Source of the DNA: Hankyongella ginsenosidimutans
Lineage (GTDB): Bacteria; Pseudomonadota; Alphaproteobacteria; Sphingomonadales; Sphingomonadaceae
DNA: 64,000 nucleotides
NCBI RefSeq assembly: GCF_005144965.1
Contig: NZ_CP039704.1
Coordinates: forward strand, 2,278,001 to 2,342,000
Reading direction: 5' to 3'
The notes beneath the pieces were generated by a model. It was not told the origin of the DNA, searched no databases, and saw nothing but the letters and a program-made list of their open reading frames with translations. The position numbers and the translations under genes were made by a program. Below are positions 53,505 to 64,000 of this stretch, one piece after another. The number at the start of each line of letters is the position of its first letter. Positions within the stretch are counted from its first letter, which is position 1.

Positions 53505-54664
53505 ATGCGCTCAGTAACAATTCTTGGGGCAACCGGATCGATCGGACGCTCGACGCTCGATCTGATCGACCGCAATCCGGATCGATACAGTTGCGTCGCG
53601 CTGACGGCGCAAAGCAACGTTGACGCGCTGGCGCAGGCCGCCAAGCGCAGCCGCGCCAAGCTCGCCGTGATTGGTGACGAAAGCCGATATGCTGCGCTCA
53701 AGGAAGCCTTGTCCGGTACGGGCATCGAGGCTGCGGCCGGTTCCGACGCCATTATCGAGGCGGCCGAACGTCCGAGCGATATCGTCATGGCGGCGATCGT
53801 CGGCGCTGCCGGCCTGCGCCCGGCGCTGGCGGCGCTGGAGCGCGGCGCGACCCTGGCGCTTGCCAACAAGGAATGCCTGGTCTGCGCCGGGGATGTCGTC
53901 ACCACGGTCGCGCGCCGCCATGGCGGGCGGCTGTTGCCGGTCGATTCCGAGCACAACGCCATCTACCAGGTATTCGACTTCGAGCGTCCGGAGCGCGTCT
54001 CCCGCGTGATCCTCACGGCCTCGGGCGGCCCGTTCCGCACCTGGGCGCTGGAGGACATGCGTGCGGTGACGCCAGAGCAGGCGGTCAATCACCCGGTGTG
54101 GTCCATGGGGCGAAAATCTCCATCGACTCCGCAACGCTGATGAACAAGGGGCTTGAAGTCATCGAGGCCAGCCACCTGTTCCCGGTCTCGCATGACCGGT
54201 TCCAGGTCATCGTCCACCCGCAGTCGGTCGTGCATTCGATGGTGGAGTATGTCGACGGCTCGGTGCTGGCGCAGATGGGCACGCCGGACATGCGCACCCC
54301 GATCGCCTACACTCTGGCGTATCCTGAGCGTCTGGAGACGCCCTGCCGGCGACTGGATCTGGCGGATGTCGGCAAGCTTACCTTCGAGTCGCCGGATTTC
54401 ACGCGCTTTCCGGCGCTGAATCTGGCGCTCTCGGCGCTGCGCGATGGCGGAACGGCGCCGGCCGTGCTCAATGCGGCCAATGAAGTTGCGGTGCAGGCCT
54501 TTCTCGACCGGCGCATCCGGTTCCTCGATATTGCCGCCATCGTCGCCGAGGTCCTGTCCGGAATGCCATGCGAGGACGCCATGGACCTTGAGACGGTTCT
54601 GGCGGCGGACGGCGAGGCGCGGCGCCGCGCCGAACTGGCCGTCGTCGCCATGGGAGTAGCGTGA
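53505..54664 (+). CDS. dxr: 1-deoxy-D-xylulose-5-phosphate reductoisomerase
   Basis: NADPH-dependent second step of the MEP pathway, about 386 aa. NADPH site [33 protein letters not shown], metal/substrate residues [48 protein letters not shown] and [19 protein letters not shown]. One break near 54112 (WSMG-AKISID). Stop overlaps the rseP ATG (TGATG). Confidence 0.94.
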
Positions 54665-55802
54665 TGTCGACACTGGCCGCCCCGGTTTCCTGAGCAGCGC
54701 TCTGTGGTTCCTGGTGGTCCTGGGGCCGCTGGTGTTCGTGCATGAACTCGGGCACTATCTTGCGGCGCGGTTGTTTCGCATCAGGATCGACGGCTTCTCG
54801 ATCGGCTTTGGCCCGGAGATTTTCGGGTGGACCGACAAGCATCGTACCCGCTGGCGCATCTCCGTACTGCCGCTGGGCGGGTATGTGAAATTCGCCGGCG
54901 ACATGAACGCGGCGAGCCAGCCCGATCCCGAGGCGGCGCGCCTCAGCCCCGCAGAGCGTGAGAGGCTGTTCCAGTTCAAGCCGATCTGGCAGCGCGCGGT
55001 GGTCGTGGCGGCGGGGCCCATGATCAACTTCGCGTTCGCCATTCTGATTTTCGCCGCGCTCTTCACGACGGTCGGGCAGCCCTACACCGTTCCCAAGGTT
55101 GCCGGCATCGTGCCGAACAGCGCCGCGCAGGCGGCGGGCATCAAGCCCGGGGATATGATCGTACGCCTTGAGGGGCAGAGCGTTCGGCGGTTCGAGGACA
55201 TCATCAACGTCATCGCCATCAACCCCGGTCACCCACTGAACATGACCATCGCGCGAGATGGTCGCCAGATCGACCTCAGTATCACCCCGCGCCGGGTCGA
55301 GGAGCGGGACCGCTTCGGCAATGTCTATGAACGCGGTTTGATCGGCCTGCAGGCTACGGGTCGGGACGTGATCCGGCTCAACCCATTCCAGGCGGTCGGC
55401 GCTGCGACGGCGCAGACCCTGGCATTGACCAAGTCCATGGCGACGACGCTCTGGCAGATCGTCAGCGGACGCCGCGCCGTGACCGAACTGGGTGGGCCGC
55501 TGAAAATCGCCGACTACTCAGGGCAGAGCGCAGCGCTCGGCCTGGTGCCACTGGTCACGTTCATCGCGCTGATTTCGATCAACCTTGGCTTCGTGAATCT
55601 GCTGCCGGTGCCGATGCTTGACGGTGGGCATCTGGTTCTTTACGCGATTGAGGGCGTTCGAGGCCGCCCGGTCAGTCCGAAAGTACTTGAATGGTCGTTC
55701 CGCACAGGCTTGGCGCTGGTGCTTTCATTGATGCTGTTTCTTACCGTCAACGATCTGGCGTCGTTCGGGGTTTGGAACACGCTGGCACGGATTTTCAGCT
55801 AG
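54664..55802 (+). CDS. rseP: Site-2 protease RseP
   Basis: Intramembrane zinc metalloprotease, about 379 aa. Active-site LVFVHELGHYLAARLF, PDZ domain around VAGIVPNSAAQAAGIKPGD, and LPVPMLDGGHLVLYAIE near the C-terminus; several transmembrane helices. One break near 54688 (MSTLAAP-GFLSS). It would cleave membrane regulators such as anti-sigma factors; no RseA homologue is in the window. Three bases separate it from bamA. Confidence 0.94.
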
Positions 55803-55804
55803 AC

Positions 55805-58353
55805 ATGATACACGGCATCGCGACGCGCTCCCGCAGCCTTCCTTGTTCGAGCCGCCGTCTGACCCGCGTGCTGGCGGCCCTTGCGGTCGGGTGCTGCTTG
55901 CCGGCGGTCGACGCCTACGCGCAGCAGGCCGGTCCGCAGGTGCCTGCGCCCCAAAACCCTGCGCCGAGTGTGCAGGAGCAGAGTGCGGCACCCGCGCAGT
56001 CGCTCGGCGTCATCCGTTCGATCCTGGTGACCGGCAACGAGCGCCTGGAGCCGGAAACCGTGCGCTCCTACATCGATTTGCGGGTCGGCGCGCAGTATGA
56101 TCGGGAAGCGCTGGATATCGCGCTCAAGAAACTCTACGGCACCGACCTGTTCGCGGATGTCACCATCCGTGATGACTCCGGGTTCTGACCATCAACGTCA
56201 AGGAAAACCCGGTCATCAACCGCATTCTCTTCGAGGGCAACAAGCGGCAGAAAATCGACAAGCTGCAGGAAGAAGTGCGTCTGGCCCCGGCAGATCTACA
56301 CGCGTTCGAAAGTGCGCGCCGATGTGTCCCGCATTATCGAGCTCTACCGGCGCTCGGGGCGGTTCGCGGCGACCATCGATCCCAAGGTCATCCGCCTGCC
56401 GCAGAATCGGGTGGACCTGGTGTTCGAGATCAACGAAGGCCCGAAGTCGAAGGTCCGGCAGATCAACTTCCTTGGGAACCGGGCCTTTTCCGACGGCAAG
56501 CTGCGCGGCGAGATCGCCACGCGCCAGGCGCGCTGGTACCGCTTCTTCTCATCGAACGACTCCTACGATCCGGACCGTACGGCCTTCGACCGGGAGAAGC
56601 TGCGGCAATATTATCTGACCAACGGCTACGCGGACTTCCGGGTTGTCTCCGCGACGTCGGAACTGGCGCCGGACCTTGAAAACTTCTTCCAGACCTTCGT
56701 GGTGGAGGAGGGTGAGAAATACGAATTCGGCGCAATCGAGGTCGACAGTAAAATCCGCGACCTCAAGTCGGAAAACCTGAAACAGCTTGTTGCCATCAAG
56801 CCTGGCCAGCAATTCAACGCCAAGCGCGTGGAAGATACCAGCGAGCTGCTGACCCAGACTGCCGGCCTCTTCGGCTACGCGTTCGCCGATGTTCGTCCGC
56901 GCTTCGACCGTGACCGCGAAAACCGCAAGATGAACATTACGTTCGTCGTCAACGAGGCACCGCGCGTCTATGTCGAGCGCATCAACATCAACGGCAACGT
57001 GCAGACCGAAGATAAGGTGATCCGCCGCGAATTCCGGCTCGCCGAGGGCGATGCGTTCAACAGCTTCAAGGTCAACCGCTCGCGTGACCGCATCCGCTCG
57101 CTTGGCTATTTCCAGGAGGATGTCGACATCGAGCAGAAGCCGGGCAGCACGCCGGACCGTGTGGTGCTCGAGGTCAATGTCGAGGAAAAATCGACCGGCC
57201 AATTGCAGTTGGGCGCGGGCTTTTCCAGCCTTGAGAGCTTTCTGTTCGACGCCTCGATCAGCCAGAGCAACTTCCTCGGCAAGGGGCAGGATGTCCGGCT
57301 GGGCTTTACCTTGTCGAGCTTCCGCAACGAACTGGACCTGAGTTTCACGGAACCCGCGTTCCTCGGCCGTAATCTTTCCGCCGGCCTCGATGTGTTCCGG
57401 CGCGACTTCAATAGCTTCCGCTTCACCGGCAACAACGACCGCGACACGACCTACGAGGAAGTCTCCATCGGCGGCTCCGCGCGGCTCGGCTTCCCGATCA
57501 CGGAATACTGGAGCCTCGGGCTGCGGTATCGCCTGTCGACGACCCGTACCTCGCTTGATCAGAGCATCTACTTTACGAACGGCACCTGCAACCTGTTCCT
57601 GGCCGGTGCCTTTTGTGCGATCTTGTCGGCAACGACGCGTCGTCCAACCGGCTGACCTCCTCGGCGGGCCTTACGATCGCTTACAGCAGCCTGAACAGCT
57701 TCGAGCGGCCGACCCGTGGTCAGCGGTTCGTCTTCACGGAAGATGTCGCGGGCCTTGGCGGCGATGTGAAATATCTGCGCACATCCGTGGATTACGATCA
57801 TTATTTCACGTTGCCATACAACTTCGTGCTGCGCCTTGGCGCCGAGGGCGGCCACGTCATCGGCTTCGGCGGCGACAATGTGCGGATCACCGACCGCTAC
57901 TTCCTCGGCTCGCCGCGTTTCCGCGGGTTCCGCATCCGCGGCGTCGGCCCACGCTCGGAGCGGACCTGTCTGAATAGCGCGCTTTGCGGCGTGCCGACCG
58001 GGACGCAGGTCGACGACTCGATCGGCGGCAAAATCTATTACCTCTCGAGCGCGGAAGTCGATCTGCCGCTGGGGTCCGCCGTCAACGAACTCGGCCTGCG
58101 CACATCGGCCTATGTCGATGCCGGGGCCGTCTTCGGCATCGATCAGCCGGATCGTCGCCTGGACGACCTCGCCGCGCTTGGCGTGAGCGAAGAGGTGCTT
58201 GGCGACACGCCAGCACCGCGCGTGTCCGTCGGCATCGGCGTCTCATGGAAGTCTCCGTTCGGACCATTTCGTATTGACGTCGCCCGCGCGCTCATCAAGA
58301 GAGACGGCGATCAGCCGGAAATTTTCCAGTTCAACGTAGGGACTCAGTTCTAG
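55805..58353 (+). CDS. bamA: Outer-membrane protein assembly factor BamA
   Basis: Omp85 protein inserting beta-barrels, about 850 aa. Signal peptide (VLAALAVGCCLPAVDAYAQQ), five POTRA repeats (e.g. IRSILVTGNERLEPETVRSY, VYVERININGNVQTEDKVIR), and the barrel with SPRFRGFRIRGVGPRSER and C-terminal PFRIDVARALIKRDGDQPEI, FQFNVGTQF ending in Phe. Breaks near 56185, 56285 and 57620. One internal Cys pair (RTCLNSALCGVP) in the barrel. Confidence 0.94.
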
Positions 58354-58355
58354 AT

Positions 58356-58940
58356 ATGAAGAAGAGCACTATCGCGCTGGCGCTTGGCGTCATGATCGCC
58401 ACGAGCGGTGCCGCACTTGCGCAGCAGGGCGGCCTGCTGATCGTCGACATGAACCAGGTGGTTCGGGACTCGGCGGCGTTCAAGGCGGCGCAACCGCAGA
58501 TCCAGGCGCGCGCCAAGCAGATCGAAGATCGCCGCAACGGCTATCAAGCCCAGTTCACCAAGGAAGCCAGTGACCTGCAGGAGCAGGCACGCTCCGGTGT
58601 CGCGACCGAAGACGTCCTGCGGCCCAAGCAGCAGGACCTGCAGAAACGCGCGAATGCGGCTGAGGACGAGCTGAAGCGCCAGGCTGTCGAACTACAGCGC
58701 AGCGACCGTTACGTCGTCGAGCAAATCCTGGACGAGGTCGACAAGATTTCAGCGGAAATCCAGAAGACCCGCGGTGCCGCCGCCGTGCTGCGCGCGGAAG
58801 CAACCGTCAGCCATACCGAATCGATGGATATCACGAAGCAGGTCCTGCAGGCGCTCAACCAGCGCAAGCCGACGGTCTCGCTGACCCCGCCGCCGGAGGC
58901 CGCCGCGCCGCAAGCGGCCGCTCCGGCGAAGAAGAACTGA
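58356..58940 (+). CDS. skp: Periplasmic chaperone Skp/OmpH-like
   Basis: Intact, 194 aa. Cleavable signal (MKKSTIALALGVMIATSGAA), the OmpH start LLIVDMNQVVRDSAAF, long coiled-coil arms rich in Gln/Glu/Lys, and an Ala/Pro/Lys tail (EAAAPQAAAPAKKN). Escorts outer-membrane proteins to BamA, its neighbour. In most Gram-negatives lpxD follows; here fabZ does, five bases downstream. Confidence 0.9.
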   Translation: MKKSTIALALGVMIATSGAALAQQGGLLIVDMNQVVRDSAAFKAAQPQIQARAKQIEDRRNGYQAQFTKEASDLQEQARSGVATEDVLRPKQQDLQKRANAAEDELKRQAVELQRSDRYVVEQILDEVDKISAEIQKTRGAAAVLRAEATVSHTESMDITKQVLQALNQRKPTVSLTPPPEAAAPQAAAPAKKN

Positions 58941-58944
58941 GACG

Positions 58945-59406
58945 ATGAGCGGGGGCGGTGTCCGGATTTGACATCCGGCGGATCATGGATTTGATCCCGC
59001 ATCGCTTCCCCATGCTCCTGGTGGATCGGGTCGAGTCCCATGAACCCGATGTGTCTTTGACTGCGGTCAAGGGCGTCACCATGAATGAGCCGTTCTTTGC
59101 CGGGCATTTCCGGGGCGGCCGATCATGCCGGGCGTCCTGATCGTCGAGGCGCTGGCGCAGGCCGCGGCCATTCACGCCATGCTGTCGATGGGGCAGGAGG
59201 CTGAGGACAAGCTGGTCTACTTCATGTCGATCGACGGCGCCAAGTTCCGCCATCCCGTGGAGCCTGGCTGCCTGCTGCGCCTGCATGTCACGCAGCAACA
59301 CGTGCGCGCGCGCGTGCGCCGGTATCGTGGCGTCGCGACCGTCGAAGACCAGTCGATGGCCGAGGCGGAATTCACCGCCATGATCGCGGACCGCCCTGCC
59401 GCCTGA
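58945..59406 (+). CDS. fabZ: 3-hydroxyacyl-ACP dehydratase FabZ
   Basis: Hot-dog fold dehydratase of fatty-acid elongation, about 150 aa. Catalytic His in [18 protein letters not shown] and Glu in [20 protein letters not shown]. Breaks near 58956 and at about 59117 (HFRG-RPIMPG). Start is ATG 58945 with the first break, or GTG 58958 without it. No lpxA or lpxB follows. Confidence 0.93.
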
Positions 59407-59496
59407 AGCGTTCCGTCGATCGGATCCGAAACCGCTCTGGCGCATTTCATCAAGCTGTCATTGGCGCTATTCGCCGCTGTGTGGCATTATTGCCGC

Positions 59497-60395
59497 ATGG
59501 AAAAGCCCGCGCTCTTGCCTGCAGTCTTTCTGCTTTGTTGCGCATCAGACACGGTAGCCGCCCAGACGCGGCCGGCACCGGATCTGATCGCCAAGGTGCG
59601 GGACGGCAATGGCGCCGAACTGGGCGAGGCGACCCTGACGCCAGCCCCCAAGGGTGTTCTGCTGGAGGTTCGCCTCAAAGGCCTGCCCCCGGGCCGCGCG
59701 GTCTGCACCTTCATGGCGCGGCTGAGTGTCGTCCGCCCAATTTCATCGCCAGCGGCCCGCATCAAAACGGCGAGGCGCGCAACCACGGCTTTCTCGCGCC
59801 GACTGGCTATCATACCGGCGATCTGCCGAACCTCTTTGTCGGGTCGGACGGCATTGCGCAGATGGACGCTTTTCTGCCGGGTGCCGGGCTGACGCCGGGG
59901 CAGAAGGGGCAATTGTGGGGAAAAGGGGTCAGTATCGTCGTCAAGTCAGCGGCGGACGACTATCTCAGCGACCCGACCGGCAACAGCGGGGCCCGGCTGG
60001 CGTGCGGCGTGTTCGTCGCACCGGCCACGCTCGCGGATGCGGACCTGGCGCGCCGGGAAGCGGAATTGGCCCAGCGCGAGGCAGAGCTGGCGCGCAAGGA
60101 GGCGGAATTGCAGGCGCGGGCGGCGAGCACGCCACAGCCGGCCGCCACGCCTGAGCCCGCGCTACCGTCTGCCCCGGCGGAGACTGCCGCAGGCTTGCCG
60201 GCCGCGCCGCAACCGGCCGCAGTGCCCGCCGGTGCGACCGTTCCACCAACCGGTGCGCAGATCATCAAGCCGGATGCAGGCAACGCCGTGCCATCCACGC
60301 TGAGTTCGCCGCAGGCACCCTCGATCAAGCGCGGACCGCTGCAGGTACCGGAAGATTCGGATGCGCCGCATTCCGGCAACGACGGTCAGCCGTGA
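59497..60395 (+). CDS. Cu/Zn superoxide dismutase-like protein with long C-terminal tail
   Basis: About 299 aa. Signal peptide (ALLPAVFLLCCASDTVAA), then a SodC-like domain: metal ligands HLH in GLHLHGAAECRPPNF, GPHQN, RNHGFL, GYHTGDLPN; disulfide Cys in AAEC and ARLACGVF. Where SodC has the last copper His (VVHAxADDY), this reads IVVKSAADDYLSDPTGNSGA, with Lys. After the domain comes a heptad-like run (EAELAQREAELARKEAELQ) and an Ala/Pro-rich tail to the end. One break near 59695. Activity as a dismutase is uncertain. Confidence 0.8.
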
Positions 60396-60410
60396 GCCGT
60401 AGCTAGGGCC

Positions 60411-60605
60411 TGATCACTTTAGGTTGAACCACGCGTCATCGCGAGGCAGAGTAGTGGGTCATTTTGAATAAACCGCTCGTGGTTCGTCCAAGCTCACCAC
60501 GAGCGGTCTTTACAGCCTGCTCCATGAAGATCGGGATGGTGATCCCATACAATGTCATCAGATTCCAGACCATGATCGTTTCAGATTGAATCACTTTTGC
60601 GACGC
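60411..60605. repeat. Cluster of palindromic intergenic repeats
   Basis: The gap between the SodC-like and ICMT-like genes is built of repeat pieces. GCCTGATCACTTTAGGTTGA (60412 on) resembles the hrpB-end palindrome. CGTCATCGCGAGGC (60434 on) matches the element at 46391. A perfect hairpin ACCGCTCGTGG/CCACGAGCGGT (60472-60507, loop TTCGTCCAAGCTCA) follows. ATCGTTTCAGATTGAATCAC closes the region. The 11-bp hairpin may terminate the convergent genes. Confidence 0.55.
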
Positions 60606-60624
60606 AATCAAAAACGGGAAGGGT

Positions 60625-61100
60625 CTAAAGCCAGCGGCGGACCCGGCGGCAATAGTCGGCGTAGTCCTTGCCGAATACGGTCAGGAGGTGCATTTCTTCG
60701 CGCTGGATCGCCCGGGTCTGGATGAGCGCGATGACCACGGGAAGCAGGAGCGCTGCCCCCAGGCTCGCGCGGGTGATCGCCACGCCGCTGTAGAACAGCG
60801 CCATTCCCAGATACATCGGGTTGCGGGTGTAGCGGTAGATGCCCTCGGTCACCAGCGCACGTGCCGGCTTCCAGGGCTCGACCGGCGTTTTCGCGCGTCG
60901 GAAACGGATGACGCCGGCCGCGATCACGCCCGATCCAGCGAGCATCAGCGCGCCGCCGAGCAGGGAGGCTGCCAGTGCTGGCAAGGGCAGGGCGGCAGCG
61001 CCGCCAGGCGATCCAGGAGCAGCCCCAGCATCATGCAACCGATTACCCAAACCGGTGGCGGCAGATGCACGCCGGGGCCGGGATGCGAGTGGAACCGCAT
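60625..61100 (-). CDS. Isoprenylcysteine carboxyl methyltransferase-family membrane protein
   Basis: About 158 aa, three to four hydrophobic helices. SAM-binding family motif GIYRYTRNPMYLGMALFYSG and C-terminal FGKDYADYCRRVRRWL. Start MRFHSHPGPGVHLPPPVWVI at 61100; one break near 60985 (RLAALP-LPALAAS). Bacterial members are small methyltransferases of mostly unknown substrate. Ten bases after the rpoD stop. Confidence 0.82.
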
Positions 61101-61110
61101 GCTGCAGCAA

Positions 61111-63160
<2,050 letters not shown>

Positions 63161-63169
63161 GGGCTGTCC

Positions 63170-64000
63170 CTTGCTTGTCCCCGAAGGCGGCCTGCAGATG
63201 CCTGCCGCCCGAACTCGATCCAGGCCGCCTGCGCGGCGCTTTCAGCGCTGCGTGCGGCCTCCAGTGCCTGCAAGGCGTCTTCGTCCATCTGTTGCTGGCA
63301 GGTGTGCGTCGCCTGCTCCAGCGCCTGACGGGCTTCGTTCAGCCGGATGGTGAGATCGACCGCCGCCACGAAATCCTGTTCGGCCGCGCGAGCCTCGGCT
63401 GGCGCGTTGAACGAAAACGAAGGCGCTGTTGGTTGCGCACCTGTGCGATGAGCCCGCCAAAACCCGATTGCGTTAAATTGTGTTCAAGCCGCCCTTTGTC
63501 AAGCACAGCCGATTCGTCCGCCGATTCGGAGGCATACTGCGCTGATTCTGCCACAAGATCGAGCGCCGAATCGAGCACGGCCTGCCAAAGATGGTCCATA
63601 TCCGGCTGGCCGAAGCGCAGCATGCTCAGCCGCTCCGCGTGATCTGCCGCCCAGGCGGGGTTGTCGAGCAGCGCGTTGAGCAGCGCCAGCGGCACATCCT
63701 GCTGCGGACCGTTCGCGCGGATGGCGCTGCTCGGCATGGCCGGTCCCGTGCGCAGGGCATGCATTTCATCAAAGCGCTGGCGAAAGTCCTCCATGTAGCT
63801 GCGTCGTACCAGCGGATTCGCAATCGACTGTGCATGCGCGCGCATCTGCTGGCGGAACGCCGCGCGCCGTTCCGGGGTGCTCATGTCGGCCGCCTGGAGT
63901 TCGGTGCGCCAGAGCAGGTCAACGAGTGGCTGGCGGCGATCAGCAAGCGCCTGGAAGGCCGGCGCACCGCCAGTGCGCACCACATCGTCCGGATCCTGAC
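63170..64000 (-). CDS. dnaG: DNA primase, C-terminal part (runs off window)
   Basis: C-terminal DnaB-interacting portion of primase. It begins at the window edge (QDPDDVVRTGGAPAFQALAD), continues PLVDLLWRTELQAADMSTPE and RRAAFRQQMRAHAQSIANPL, then the helicase-binding helices (LNEARQALEQATHTCQQQMD). Breaks near 63425 and 63375. No clear stop precedes rpoD: the last frame (SAAQAAWIEFGRQASAGRLR) stays open to 63061, so the true end, probably just before the rpoD start, is hidden by a further error. Confidence 0.82.

Overview
The window is a GC-rich alphaproteobacterial chromosome segment, most likely from a member of Sphingomonadales. The clearest marker is the order rpsB-tsf-pyrH-frr-uppS-cdsA-dxr-rseP-bamA-skp-fabZ (48.6-59.4 kb), with no lpxD between skp and fabZ and no lpxA after fabZ. 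That arrangement fits bacteria that have replaced lipid A with glycosphingolipid. CpdR, PhaR, Tad-pilus pseudopilins and the hisC-tyrA / metX-metW arrangement also fit.

A technical fact governs how the window should be read. About two thirds of the genes, including indispensable ones (rpsB, tsf, pyrH, dxr, bamA, rpoD, dnaG), are broken into consecutive reading frames. Wherever I compared the break with the expected protein, one base (rarely two) was missing, usually inside a short homopolymer. The tRNA-Gln gene lacks one T in its anticodon loop in the same way. I read these as consensus errors of a long-read type assembly, not decay, and annotate each broken gene as one CDS, giving the breaks I could place.

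Layout: 0-1.1 kb, lytic transglycosylase fragment and family-4 type uracil-DNA glycosylase (minus). 1.3-5.7 kb, ETF-ubiquinone oxidoreductase, a TPR protein and ispE. 5.8-12.2 kb, a small exopolysaccharide set (SLBB export protein, UDP-sugar dehydrogenase, DUF218 protein, WecA-type phosphosugar transferase) carrying a MITE-like insertion. 12.2-16.8 kb, tRNA-Gln, three Tad-type pseudopilin genes, MlaA and chorismate mutase. 17-20.5 kb, polyprenyl diphosphate synthase and HrpB helicase. 20.6-24.9 kb (minus), cytochrome c, ferritin-like protein with its ECF sigma factor, a HigA remnant and uvrB. 25-28.6 kb, a chemoreceptor and an M20 peptidase. 28.8-33.9 kb, an acetaldehyde-oxidation module (AcoR-like regulator, aldehyde dehydrogenase, TorF-like outer-membrane protein, DUF779) interrupted by an IS630-family element. 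34-39.6 kb, CpdR, a zinc-ribbon protein and the overlapping ftsE-ftsX-DUF218-plsC-DUF2125 operon. 39.5-45.1 kb, amino-acid metabolism (tyrA, hisC, metX, metW, a threonine-dehydratase-like enzyme) and a methyltransferase. 45.1-48.2 kb, polyhydroxyalkanoate genes (phaA, phaC-like, phaR). 48.6-59.4 kb, the translation / isoprenoid / envelope operon. 59.5-64 kb, a SodC-like protein, an ICMT-like methyltransferase, rpoD and dnaG.

I found no clearly new multi-gene system. The most interesting unexplained signals are a dispersed element of about 165 bp made of two consecutive hairpins, present three times with compensatory stem changes; a family of palindromes that sit on gene ends; a Cu/Zn-SOD-like protein with Lys at a copper-ligand position and a long tail; and a HigA antitoxin whose helix-turn-helix has been excised.
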